Origin: Hordeum vulgare subsp. vulgare | Taxonomy: Eukaryota > Streptophyta > Magnoliopsida > Poales > Poaceae | Assembly (NCBI RefSeq): GCF_904849725.1 | Contig: NC_058520.1 | Location: 346,453,670-346,517,669 of the forward strand | Length of the DNA: 64,000 bases | Direction: 5' to 3' | In this document: piece by piece, positions 23,133 to 34,586 of the stretch | Layout: the number at the start of each line of letters is the position of its first letter | How positions within the stretch are numbered: the stretch's first letter is position 1 | Position numbers and translations under genes: made by a program | Notes under the pieces: generated by a model | What the model saw: the letters and a program-made list of their open reading frames with translations, nothing else | The model's database searches: none | Told to the model about the DNA's origin: nothing

Positions 23133-23840
23133 TCAGAATAGCATGGTGTCGGGTCCTTCGATGGAGCTTTCTTCATAGTCCTCGTCGTTGCTGATCACGG
23201 GGGCTACGTCTCCTTCGGGATGAAGGTTCTCGCCCATGTCCAGTTCCTCCTCCAGGTATGCAACTCGAGTCTTCAGCTTCTCGATCCGTTCCAGAAAGTC
23301 CTTCACTTCCAGCTCATGCTCATAGTGGGCTTCTCGGGCTGCATCTTCAAGTTCAAGCTCGCGGAGTGACAGTTGCTTGATCTTCCTGGCGTCCTTGATC
23401 GCGTGATACTCCAGAGTTCCGTTGTGCTTCTCCAAGGTCTGGGCATAAGACAAGAGAGCGTCATTGGTCTTGCTTGAGATGATGTCTCTGTCTTCATTTC
23501 TCCGGGATACAGCGAATAGGTCTGGAGAAATAGGGCAGCCTTTGTATTCATCCTTGATACGTCCGAGTGCACAATGGATCGCCATGTCCCTTCCGAGAAT
23601 CCAGTTGGGTACGATGAACTTGAAATCCACCGGCTCAGTGCGCGGCTGGAATGTCCTTCCGGGAATATGCACCTCGATCCTGTAGCGTGAATCCTCCGGG
23701 TAAGACGAAGTTGGCTTCCCTGTGATAGATGGCAGAGCAATCCTCAAATCCTTGGTGATCTGCAACAGCTCTTTTCCGAATGGCATAGTGGTGTCGGGCT
23801 GGCAAAACTCCGTGAACTTAACAGGGATGAAGGTGGCCAT
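23133..23840 (-). CDS. Extra 235-residue ORF of G3 between the 5' LTR and gag, function unknown
   Basis: An intact ORF of 235 codons, same strand as gag-pol, starting at MATFIPVKFTEFCQP and ending about 210 bp before the gag start. I see none of the usual retrotransposon domains. The N-terminal 110 residues look globular, with PGRTF and FIVPNWILGRDMAIH segments. Residues about 125-200 are rich in E, K, L and R with heptad-like spacing (LSLRELELEDAAREAHYEHELEVKDFLERIEKLKTRVAYLEEEL), pointing to a coiled coil. The C-terminus is acidic. No zinc finger, signal peptide or membrane segment is visible. Placement upstream of gag recalls the ORF1 of Ogre-type Gypsy elements, but I cannot claim homology. 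Being open in a copy whose pol has three stops is mild evidence that it was coding until recently. Confidence 0.75.
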   Translation of the reverse strand: MATFIPVKFTEFCQPDTTMPFGKELLQITKDLRIALPSITGKPTSSYPEDSRYRIEVHIPGRTFQPRTEPVDFKFIVPNWILGRDMAIHCALGRIKDEYKGCPISPDLFAVSRRNEDRDIISSKTNDALLSYAQTLEKHNGTLEYHAIKDARKIKQLSLRELELEDAAREAHYEHELEVKDFLERIEKLKTRVAYLEEELDMGENLHPEGDVAPVISNDEDYEESSIEGPDTMLF

Positions 23841-23973
23841 CTAAACATTGGAAAATCGGAGAGAAGTCAGAAATGATCAGAAGAGGAAATAGAAGATTTA
23901 TAGATATAAGATAAAATAGTTTTCTTCCTAAGGCTTTTCCATTCCTAGAGGTTACGTCCTAAGGTCAGCGTGT

Positions 23974-23986
23974 GCTTTGAATACCA
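23974..23986 (-). other. Variant primer-binding site of G3
   Basis: The minus strand reads TGGTATTCAAAGC, 4 nt inside the LTR end. It resembles the initiator-Met pattern TGGTATCAGAGC (perfect in G1) but with an extra base and a substitution. Confidence 0.7.
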
Positions 23987-23990
23987 TTTC

Positions 23991-26900
23991 TGTAGCGACC
24001 CGACTCAACGAGTCAAGCCTCTGGTGTTTCCGTACCATCCCAAGATCATGCTGGTACACACACAGTACATAATGTATATATTCAAGAGTGCAATCACACA
24101 GCTTTATTAATCGAAATCTCATAAAGAGTACTTTATTACAATAAAGGAGTACAATAAAGTGGCTGAAGGCCAACTCATGAGATTATCTAACGAAGACTAA
24201 GTGGAAGCATCAGGTAGACGAGTCCATCCGACTCCAAGGGCATGTCGCTGAGCGTAGAACCGTAGCCTCACTCCTGGTCGGAAAAGTACTCTGCAACATG
24301 ATACGTTGCAGCCGTGTAGGTCAGCATATTGAATATGCCGGCAAATCATCAAGAGAGGGAGTAAAATAATAATCAACTATCTCTACATGCATATTTGGCC
24401 GGTGGAGCTAAGTTTTGCATAAAGCCAGTTTTATCCTACAACAAAAGGGGTTGAAAGCAAAATTTACTACAATGTTTGTTGTTAACGAGATGGTTCCGCC
24501 AACCAGTTCTCGTACCCGAATAGTTATTAACACCCACATCATTATTAAGTTGTTTCAAGAGTTCACGGGAAATTCAATGCCTTCGGCTCAAGTTGTCCAT
24601 GACCGTGGACACGACTAATCGATTAGGTTGGGTACTCTGCAGAGTTTTGCACACGTTCCCCACAAGATTTGATCGCCTCCGGGTTTGTCCTCGCACTTCA
24701 GGGTGTTTGAAGACCGGATGATCAAAACATGGTCTTTCAACGGGTCCCTCTGAATCCCTGTCGGTGCCCATCCATTCCTACCGTTCGTCTACATCTGCTA
24801 GCACCGCCTGTCCAGAGTCGCCGCGTTGTCCAACCAAGCCAGAGCCCATAATGAATTCTGGCTGTGCAGGTAAGCCTTGAGTCTTGAAGTCTCCGTCCGT
24901 CCCTTTGAGCCTGGGTGAAGCTTTCCGCAGGATGACATGTCCTCTCCAGCATCCCGGGCATCCACTGGGTTTTCCAGGGAGCCGATCAACCGTCCTGCAC
25001 CCAGAGTTGCATTGTGTCCAAGGTCTTGAAAATCTTGTCTTAGGCCGGTCTTGATTATTATATCAACCTCGCATCACTCGTGGTATACACTCAACCGATA
25101 ACCCGTCTACTTAAGCATAGAAAATATAACATTGTCGTCCCGGGGCCAAGTATCGGGGTTGTTGTGTTCCTACCACATGAATACTACAACTTACACTAAA
25201 GTTTCCAAGTACCTAGGCAGCATGCAATTGGGCAAAGACGGTGATCTACCATGCATTGAAAACATAGGTAAAATAACATGATCAAAGATGACTTGCCTTG
25301 ATGATAGTTGTCCTGCTCGAGCGTCTCTAAGTAACACGCTTCGCACTCCGTATGATCTACCGATACAAACACAAAGCACACCATAAGCAATTCAATCATG
25401 CCACGAGTAAAAATAACATCACATGCAATGATTTGCAAAAGACTACGCAAAAGAATTTATCGCGCGCCGGTATGGCAGAAACTTGTTTCAGTTGAAAACA
25501 CCAGTACAAATACTTTAAAAATTCTGAAACTTCTACCACGGTAAGAATTTATCACTAGAAAACACTAGCAAAAAGAATCAACTCAATATCATTTTTCAAA
25601 CTCCTGGAATAGGCAAAACAGTGTTTAAACTAAATCTGCTCTAACTTATATTTAAAACTTTCAACCACAGACAAAATATATATTTTTTAAAACTACAGGA
25701 AATTTGTGAGCTACTGGAAAAAGAATCAATGTCATTGGACGTAGGGATAAAAAGTTGTGGCCAAAACAAAACAGAAAGTTTCTGTTTTTGAAATCAGGAC
25801 AGAAAAATACAATACTACTAGTGCTAGAAGAGAGGTTACACGTGGCAAGATGCTACTGGTTGCAGGGCTGTTTGTTGAGTGGCTTCGAGCAAACGGCCGA
25901 AGACTAGTAATCCTGCTGGTTAATACTTAAGTGGCAAGAAAAACCTACTGGTTTTCTGAGAATAACCGAAGGGTTACTAGTGTTCTAATCCTAGCCATTG
26001 CATGGGATTGCATGGGATCTAATGGCTAGGAGGGGTTGCATGCAAATAGAGAAAGATAGGGAGGCTACCTGCTGCTGGAGGTGTTGCACCAGCGAGAGGA
26101 GAGTTGGCCGGCGGGGAAGGAGGGAGTAGCTCCGGCGGTGGAGACGTCGGGCGGCGGGGGAGTGGTTCCTCCTCCGCGGGGAAGAGGCGGCGGTGGAGAG
26201 AGAGCTCGGGGAGGGCTCCTCCTCGTGGCGAGGACGAGGTGCAGCAGCTTTCGGGCTACTGCTGCTGCTCGCGGCGGCGGCTAGGGCGACGGCGGGGTGA
26301 GTTGGCGGCGGCGGCTAGGGTTGGGGAGGGGTGGCGGTGGGGAGGGGGTTTATATATGCCTTGGGGAGGGGTGGCTATGGAAGGGGAGAGAGAGCTTCGG
26401 GAAGGAGATCACGGGAGAGAAGGGTCGGTCTCGGTCTTGGTGGAGAAAGGAAAGAGAAGGGGAGGAAGAAAGGAAAGGAGAACTCGGTCTGGTAGAGAAG
26501 GAAGGAGAGGAAGAAGAAAGAAGGAAGGAGGAGACGTGCACTGGGAAGGGAATCACGGGAGAAGGAGAGGAAGCTTCGGCTCGATTCCTGGGCAGAGAAA
26601 AGAAAAGGAGGGAGGAGATCGCGTGGGGAGAGAGAGGGGAGTAATAAGGGAGGAGAGGGGAGGAGAGAAAAACGTGGGGGAGAGAGAGAGGATTGGGTGG
26701 GGTGTATGCATGCAGGTACGGTGCATGGCTTGGGATTGCATGGCTGGCTGGGTTAGAGCCTGGCTCGATCTGGCCAGTCCCCTCTTTTTTTTTGAAAAAA
26801 AAACAAACAGCAGCAAAAGTAAGAAAAAAAACAGTAAAAAATATATCCTAGCTAACAAATACTAGAAAAAAAAGTACTAATATATGTACACTAGAATACT

Positions 26901-27246
26901 TAGGAGAAAAATAAAACAGAAAAATATACTACTAATATATATATAATATATATAGGAACCCTAGTTCCACCTAATGCCACTTTTTTTTTAAAAATAGTTT
27001 TATGCAATAGGTCACACAACGCGATTGAAAAACTCAACTAAAATAATTTGGAGTTTAGAAAAATGTGCAAAAACCAAAATGGTGACTTTAACTCACAGGG
27101 GAGAAGTCATATTATCTCCACTCCAATAAATTGCTCGTAGTCACATAACGATTAGAATTTTTCAGAAGAACACAAATATGCATAAAATATGAGATGCATA
27201 TGAATGATCTATTAACATCCGAATTTAAGAAAATTGGGATGTTACA
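23991..27246 (-). mobile_element. 5' LTR of G3
   Basis: 3256 bp; on the minus strand TGTAACATCCC at 27246 to ...GGGTCGCTACA at 23991. It is nearly identical to the 3' LTR (15214-18470). The TATA box is at 26349-26357. The plus-strand ORF 26104-26865 is the same purine-rich artefact as in the other LTR. The leader 23841-23990 follows, holding the PBS. Confidence 0.95.
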
Positions 27247-30241
27247 CTAGGGCAATGGCACCCGTGTTGTCACAGAACAAGGTTATTGGATTCGGTGCGC
27301 TTGGCACTACTCCAAGATCCGTCATGAACTGCTTCATCCAGACACCCTCCTTAGCCGCCTCCGAGGCAACCATGTACTCCGCTCCACATGTAGAATCTAC
27401 TACGAAGCTTTGCTTGGAACTGCACCAGCTTACCGCACCCCCATTAAGAATAAATACGTATCCGGTCTGTGACTTAGAGTCGTCCGGATCTGTGTCAAAG
27501 CTTGCATCGACGTAACCCTTTACGGCGAGCTCTTCGTCACCTCCATACACGAGAAACATCTCCTTAGTCCTTTTCAGGTACTTCAGGATATTCTTGACCG
27601 CCGTCCAGTGATCCACTCCTGGATTATTCTGGAACCTGCCTGCCATACTTATGGCCAAGCTAACGTCCGGTCTAGTGCACAGCATTGCATACATGATAGA
27701 ACCTATGGTTGAAGCATAGGGGACGGTGCTCATATGCTCTCTATCCTCATCAGTTGCTCGGCACTGAGTCTTACTCAATCTCGTAACTTGTAAAACTAGC
27801 AAGAACCCTTTCTTGGACTGTTCCATTTTGAACCTCTTCAAAACTTTATCAAGGTATGTGCTTTGTGAAAGTCCTATCAGGCGTTTCGATCTATCCGTGT
27901 AGATCTTAATGCCTAGAATGTAAGCAGCTTCTCCTAGGTCCTTCATAGAGAAACTTTTATTCAAGTAATCCTTTATGCTCTCCAAAAACTCTACGTTGTT
28001 TCCAATCAGCAATATGTCATCCACATATAATATTAGAAACTCCACAGAGCTCCCACTCACTTTCTTGTAAATACAAGATTCTCCAACCACTTGTATAAAC
28101 CCAAATGCTTTGATCACCTCATCAAAGCGTTTGTTCCAACTCCGAGATGCTCGCACCAGCCCATAAATGGATCGCTGGAGCTTGCACACCTTGTTAGCAT
28201 TCTTAGGATCGACAAAACCTTCGGGTTGCATCATATACAACTCTTCCTTAAGGAAACTGTTAAGGAACGCTGTTTTGACATCCATCTACCAGATTTCATA
28301 ATCGAAAAATGCAGCTATTGCTAACATGATTCTGACGGATTTAAGCATCGCCATGGGTGAGAATGTCTCATCGTAGTCAACTCCTTGAACTTGTGAAAAA
28401 CCCTTTGCCACAAGTCGAGCTTTATAAACGGTCACATTGCCGTCAGCGTCCGTCTTCTTCTTAAAGATCCATTTGTTGTGAATAGCCTTGCGACCCTCAG
28501 GTAGTACTTCCAAAGTCCATACTTTGTTCTCATACATAGATCCTATCTCGGACTTCATGGCCTCTAGCCATTTGTTGGAATCTGGGCCCACCATTGCTTC
28601 TTCATAATTTGCAGGTTCATTGTTGTCTAACAACATGATTGACATGACGGGATTACCGTACCACTCTGGAGCAGCACGTGGTCTCGTCGACCTGCGTGGT
28701 TCGACAGGAACTTGAACCGGAGTTTCATGATCATCATCATTAACTTCCTCCTCAATCGGCATTGCAATGACAGAGGTTTCCCCTTGCCCTGCGCCACCAT
28801 CTAGAGGGATGAGAGGTTCGACAACCTCATCAAGTTCTATCTTCCTCCCACTCAATTCTCTCGAGAGAAACTCCTTCTCGAGAAAAGCTCCATTTTTAGC
28901 AACAAACACTTTGCCCTCGGATTTGAGATAGAAGGTGTACCCAACTGTCTCTTTTGGGTAACCTATGAAGATGCACTTTTTCGCTTTGGGTTCCAGCTTT
29001 TCAGGCTGAAGCTTTTTGACATAAGCGTCACATCCCCAAACTTTAAGAAACGACAACTTTGGCCTTTTGCCATACCACAGTTCGTATGGTGTCATCTCAA
29101 CGGATTTTGATGGTGCCCTATTTAAAGTGAATGCAGCTATGTCTAATGCATAACCCCAAAACGATAACTGCAAATCGGTAAGAGATATCATAGATCGCAC
29201 CATCTCTAATAAAGTACGATTACGACGTTCGGACACACCATTACACTGTGGTGTTCCAGGCGGTGTCAACTGCGAAACAATTCCACATTGTCTTAAGTGA
29301 GCACCAAACTCGAAACTCAGATATCCACCCCCACGATCAGACCGTAGGAACTTGATCTTCTTGTTACGATGATTTTCAACTTCACTCTGAAATTGCTTGA
29401 ACTTTTCAAATGTTTCAGACTTGTGCTTCATTAAGTAGATATAACCATACCTACTCAAATCGTCAGTGACGGTGAGAAAATAACGATATCCGCCGCGTGC
29501 CTCTACGCTCATCGGACCGCACACATCGGTATGTATGATTTCCAACAAGTCACTTGCACGCTCCATTGTTCCGGAGAACGGAGTTTTAGTCATCTTGCCC
29601 ATGAGGCATGGTTCGCACGTGTCAAGTGAATCAAAGTCAAGTGACTCCAAAAGTCCATCGGCATGGAGTTTCTTCATGCGCTTTACACCAATATGACCTA
29701 AGCGGCAGTGCCACAAAAATATGGCGCTATCATTGTTAACTCTAACTCTTTTGGTCTCAATGTTATGTATGTGTGTATCACTATCAAGATTCAATATGAA
29801 CAATCGTCTCACATTGGGTGCATGACCATAAAAGATGTTACTCATAGAAATAGAACAACCATTATTCTCTGACTTAAAAGAGTAACCGTCTCGCAATAAA
29901 CAAGATCCAGATATAATGTTCATGCTCAACGCAGGCACTAAATAACAATGATTCAAGTTCATAACTAATCCTGATGGTAACTGAAGTGAAACTGTGCCGA
30001 CGGCGATTGCATCAACCTTGGAACCATTTCCTACGCGCATCGTCACTTCATCTTTCGCCAGCCTTCGTCTATTCCGCAGTTCCAGTTTTGAGTTGCAAAT
30101 ATGAGCAACAGAACCGGTATCGAATACCCAGGCACTACTACGAGAGCCGGTTAAGTACACATCAATAACATGTATATCAAATATACCTGGTTTTTCTTTG
30201 GCCGCCTTCTTATCAGCCAGATACTTGGGGCAGTTGCGCTT
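27247..30241 (-). pseudogene. pol: pol of A1: protease, integrase, reverse transcriptase, part of RNase H
   Basis: Copia-order polyprotein. The protease has AWVFDTGSVAHICN at the start of the long frame beginning at 30160. GAG-pre-integrase (LWHCRLGHIG) and the integrase zinc-finger end (CEPCLMGKMTKTPF) follow, then HTDVCGPMS, SDRGGGYLS and GVSERRNRTLLEMVR of the integrase core. The reverse transcriptase begins at KSEIGSMYENKVW. A TAG at 28286-28288 lies just before the next RT block (MDVKTAFLNSFL). RT then runs through LYVDDILLIG near residue 85 of the second frame. RNase H is entered (SQTGYVFILNGGAVSW, STCGAEYMVASEA) and the frame is cut at 27246 by G3; its end is at 14954-15213. Confidence 0.93.
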
Positions 30242-31024
30242 CTAGTGACCCATACCCTTGCAATAGTAACACTCTGTTTCAGGCTTAGGTCCAGCTTTGG
30301 GTTTCTTCGTCGGATTGCCAACAGGCTTGCCGCTCTTCTTTGAATTACCCTTCTTGCCTTTGCCGTTTCTCTTGAAACTAGTGGTCTTATTCACCATCAA
30401 CACTTGATGCTCTTTACGGAGTTCAGACTCTGCGACTTTCAGCATCGCAAACAACTCGCCGGGTGACTTGTTCATCCCTTGCATGTTGTAGTTCAACACA
30501 AAGCCTTTATAGCTCGGCGACAGTGATTGAAGGATTCTGTCAGTGATAGCCTCTTGCGGGAGTTCAATCCCCAGCTCAGCTAGATGGTTTGAGTACCCAG
30601 ACATTTTGAGCACATGTTCACTGACAGACGAGCTCTCCTCCATCTTGCAAGCATAGAATTTATCGGAGGTCTCATACCTCTCGATCCGGGCGTTCTTCTG
30701 AAAGATGAACTTCAACTCCTGGAACATCTCAAATGCTCCATGACGCTCAAAGCGACATTGAAGTCCCGGTTCTAAGCCATACAAGACTGCACATTGAACT
30801 ACTGAGTAGTCCTCCTTACGTGTTAACCAAGCGTTCTTAACATCCTGGTCAGCCGTAGCGGGTGGTTCATCTCCTAGCGCAGCATTAAGGACATAATCCT
30901 TCTTCCCAGCTTGTAAGATTAGCTTAAGATTACGAGCCCAGTCTACAAAGTAGCTTCCACCATCTTTCAACTTAGCTTTCTCTAGGAACGTATTAAAATT
31001 CAGGGTGACTGTCGCGTGAGCCAT
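30242..31024 (-). pseudogene. gag: gag of A1
   Basis: 260 codons from MAHATVTLNFNTFLEKAKL, the usual start of Angela/BARE gag. A UBN2-type Copia gag domain contains DWARNLKLILQAGKKDYVL, IERYETSDKFYACKMEE and SEHVLKMSGYSNHL. The frame ends at a TAG inside the CCHC zinc knuckle (CYYCKGMGH, then stop). The sequence after the stop continues in the same frame with the last knuckle residues and leads into the protease, so a single G-to-A change at a tryptophan codon is the likely cause. Confidence 0.92.
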
Positions 31025-32279
31025 GATCTACAACACAAATATATTCAAAGTGGACTTAGACTATGTTCAAGATAATTAGAGTTTAACTTAATCAAATTAC
31101 TCGCTAAACTCCCACTCAAAAAGTACATCTCTCTAGTCATTTGAGTGGTTCATGATCCACTTACACTAGCTCAAGTCCGATCATCACGTGAGTTGAGTAT
31201 AGTTTCAGTGGTAAGCATCCCTATGCTAATCATATCATCTGTATGATTCATGATCGACCTTTCGGTCTCATGTGTTCCGAGGCCATGTCTGCACATGCTA
31301 GGCTCGTCAAGCTTAACCCGAGTGTTCTGCGTGTGCAACTGTTTTGCACCCGTTGTATGTGAACGTTGAGTCTATCACACCCGATCATCACGTGGTGTCT
31401 CGAAACGACGAACTGTAGCAACGGTGCACAGTCGGGGAGAACACAATTTCGTCTTGAAATTTTAGTGAGAGATCACCTCATAATGCTACCGTCGTTCTAA
31501 GCAAAATAAGGTGCATAAAAGGATTAACATCACATGCAATTCATAAGTGACATGATATGGCCATCATCACGTGCTCCTTGATCTCCATCACCAAAGCACC
31601 GGCACGATCTTCTTGTCACCGACGCCACACCATGATCTCCATCAACGTGTCGCCATCGGGGTTGTCGTGCTACTCATGCTATTACTACTAAAGCTACATC
31701 CTAGCAAAATAGTAAACACATCTGCAAGCACAAACGTTAGTTTAAAGACAACCCTATGGCTCCTGCCGGTTGCCGTACCATCGACGTGCAAGTCGATATT
31801 ATCTATTACAACATGATCATCTCATACATCCAATATATCACATCACATCGTTGGCCATATCACATCACAAGCATACCCTGCAAAAACAAGTTAGATGTCC
31901 TCTAATTTTGTTGTTGCATGTTTTACGTGGTGACCATGGGTATCTAGTAGGATCGCATCTTACTTACGCAAACACCGCAACGGAGATATATGAATTGCTA
32001 TTTAACCTTATACAAGGACCTCCTCGGTCAAATCTGATTCAACTAAAGTTGGCAAAACTCACACTTGCGAGTCATCTTTGAGCAACGGGGTTACTCGTAG
32101 TGATGAAACCAGTCTCTCGTAAGCGTACGAGTAATGTCGGTCCAAGCCGCTTCAATCCAACAATATCGCGGAATCAAGAAAAGACTAAGGAGGGCAGAAA
32201 AACGCACATCACCGCCCACAAAAACTTTTGTCTTCTACTCAAGAAGACATCTACGCATGAACCTGGCTCATGATGCCAC
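31025..32279 (-). other. 5' leader of A1
   Basis: Long untranslated leader between LTR and gag, usual for Angela/BARE elements. Next to the LTR the minus strand reads GTGGCATCATGAGCC, a diverged Met-type primer site. Similar sequence recurs in A0 (1-375) and, in the opposite orientation, in the Angela-like tandem (43551-44800 and 50404-51700). I see no coding region. Confidence 0.85.
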
Positions 32280-34099
32280 TGTTGGGGAACGTCGCATGGG
32301 AAACAAAAAATTTCCTACGCGCACGAAGACCTATCATGGTGATGTCCATCTACGAGAGGGGATATTCGATCTACGTACCCTTGTAGATCGCACAGCAGAA
32401 GCGTTAGTGAACGCGGTTGATGTAGTGGAACGTCCTCACATCCCTCGATCCGCCCCGCGAACTGTCCCGCGATCAGTCCCACGATCTAGTGCCGAACGGA
32501 CGGCACCTCCGCGTTCAGCACACGTACAGCTCGACGATGATCTCGGCCTTCTTAATCCAACAAGAGAGATGGAGAGGTAGATGAGTTCTCCGGCAGCATG
32601 ACAGCGCTCCGGAGGTTGGTGGTGATCTAATCTCAGCAGGGCTCCGCCCGAGCTCCGCAAAACGCGATCTAGAGGTAAAACCGTGGAGATATATGGTCGG
32701 GCTGTCGTGGCAAAGTTGTCTCAAATCATCCCTAAAACCTCCGTATATATAGGGGGAAGAGGGGGAGCCTTCCCTTGGGGTCCAAGGACCCCCAAGGGGG
32801 TCGGCCGAGCCAAGGGGGGGAGTCCTCCCCTACCAAACCGAATCCAACTAGGTTTGGAAGGAGGAGTCCTTCCCCTTAGTCCCACATCCTCTTTTTTTTC
32901 TTTTTCTCTTTGATTTTCTTCCTATGGCGCATAGGGCCTTCTTGGTCTGTCCCACCACCCCACTAAGGGTTGGTGCGCCACCCCAAGGCCTATGGGCTTC
33001 CCCGGGGTGGGTTGCCCCCCCCCTGGTGAACACCCGGAACCCATTCGTCATTCCCCGTACATTCCCGGTAACTCCAAAAACCTTCCGGTAATCAAATGAG
33101 GTCATCCTATATATCAATCTTCGTTTCCGGACCATTCCGGAAACCCTCGTGACGTCTGTGATCTCATCCGGGACTCCGAACATCATTCGGTAACCAACCA
33201 TATAACTCAAATACGCATAAAACAATGTCGAACCTTAAGTGTGCAGACTGTGCGGGTTCGAGAACTATGTAGACATGACCCGGGTGACTCCTCGGTCAAT
33301 ATCCAATAGCGGGACCTGGATGCCCATATTGGATCCCACATATTCTACGAAGATCTTATCGTTTGAACCTCAGTACCAAGGATTCATATAATCCAGTATG
33401 TCATTCCCTTTGTCCTTCGGTATGTTACTTGCCCGAGATTCGATCGTCAGTATCCGCATACCTATTTCAATCTCGTTTACCGGCAAGTCTCTTTACTCGT
33501 TCCGTAATACAAGATCCCGCAACTTACACTAAGTCACATTGCTTGCAAGGCTTGTGTGTGATGTTGTATTACCGAGTGGGCCCCGAGATACCTCTCCGTC
33601 ACACGGAGTGACATATCCCAGTCTCGATCCATACTAACTCAACGAACACCTTCGGATATACATGTAGAGCATCTTTATATTCACCCAGTTACGTTGCGAT
33701 GTTTGATAGACACAAAGCATTCCTCCGGTGTCAGTGAGTTATATGATCTCATGGTCATAGGCACAAATACTTGCCACGCAGAAAATAGTAGCAACAAAAT
33801 GACACGATCAACATGCTACGTCTATTAGTTTGGGTCTAGTCCATCACGTGATTCTCCTAATGACGTGATCCAGTTATCAAGCAACAACACCTTGTTCATA
33901 ATCAGAAGACCCTGACTATCTTTGATCAACTGGCTAGCCAACTAGAGGCTTGCTAGGGACAGTGTTTTGTCTATGTATACACACATGTATATAAGTCTTC
34001 ATTCAATACAATTATAGCATGGATAATAAACGATTATCTTGATACAGGAATTATAATAATAACTATATTTATTATTTCCTCTAGGGCATAATTCCAACA
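32280..34099 (-). mobile_element. 5' LTR of A1
   Basis: 1820 bp with TGTTGG...CCAACA ends and a TATA box at 32743-32751. The flanking ATGAT at 34100-34104 matches 13127-13131. Confidence 0.95.
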
Positions 34100-34531
34100 A
34101 TGATCACCACTACTCACTATATCATTACCTTGTGGCAATCCACATGTAGGTGAAGTAGATGAAGTTGAGAAGACCACACGACCGGAGGTGGAGGGAGAAC
34201 AATCATTCCAACAAATCTTGGACATACCATATTTATCTTGAAGCTTTGTCGACAACTCATGAGCATCCCGGAATGGCATGAGTTGAAATATAACTATATT
34301 GCTCAAAGCATCAAAAAACACATTAGAAGCTTGAGCATTGAGATAAGAGTTTTTCTCATCCTCTAAAGATATATTTTGAGAATCCTTTGGAGGAGAAAAA
34401 CCCATATCTACAATTCGCTCTAAATTTGGGTCCAAGACTCGAAAGTGATTAAGCATGCGAATTACCCAAACATCAAAATTTGTGCCATCGAAACTAAGAG
34501 TGTCAATGAATCCTAAACCCCTAGTCGACAT
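34100..34531 (-). pseudogene. gag: gag N-terminus of the Maximus-type Sirevirus
   Basis: A minus-strand frame from MSTRGLGFIDTLSFDGTNFD at 34531. It contains a Copia gag start (FDGTNFDVWVIRMLNHF is the usual W-containing segment) and AHELSTKLQDKYG. It is cut at 34100 by A1 and continues at 13131. It is separated from the LTR by only about 55 bp holding the PBS. Confidence 0.85.
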
Positions 34532-34572
34532 CCTTACTCTCTAGTTGGTTAAACCTAATAAAGAGAGACCTA

Positions 34573-34584
34573 GCTCTGATACCA
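34573..34584 (-). other. Primer-binding site of the Maximus-type element
   Basis: The minus strand reads TGGTATCAGAGC, a perfect initiator-Met-type site, two bases from the LTR end (34587). Confidence 0.92.
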
Positions 34585-34586
34585 AT

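Larger units (their letters stand above)
15214..27246 (-). mobile_element. Complete Gypsy element G3 (chromovirus/Tekay-like) with an extra ORF
   Basis: A 12,033-bp minus-strand element with LTRs 23991-27246 (5') and 15214-18470 (3'). The target duplication CTAGG is perfect on both sides (15209-15213 and 27247-27251). In transcription order: PBS, an extra 235-codon ORF, gag with a CCHC knuckle, protease, reverse transcriptase, RNase H, integrase, a chromodomain-like tail, and a polypurine tract. The LTRs differ at about 10 sites in the first 600 bp by eye, so this is among the youngest insertions in the window. Three nonsense codons in pol make this copy defective. It splits the RNase H of A1. 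Clade assignment rests on gene order, the PPRR-type gag start and the chromodomain-like tail, and is inference. Confidence 0.95.
13132..34099 (-). mobile_element. Complete Angela/BARE-type Copia element A1, interrupted by Gypsy G3
   Basis: The minus-strand element is bounded by LTRs 32280-34099 (5') and 13132-14953 (3'). The 5-bp target duplication ATGAT is present on both sides (13127-13131 and 34100-34104). Removing G3 and its 5-bp duplicate leaves about 8.93 kb, the expected Angela/BARE-1 length. It has a leader, gag, protease, integrase, reverse transcriptase and RNase H in Copia order. Coding capacity is lost through two nonsense codons and the G3 insertion. It is inserted in the Maximus-type gag. 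Confidence 0.95.
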
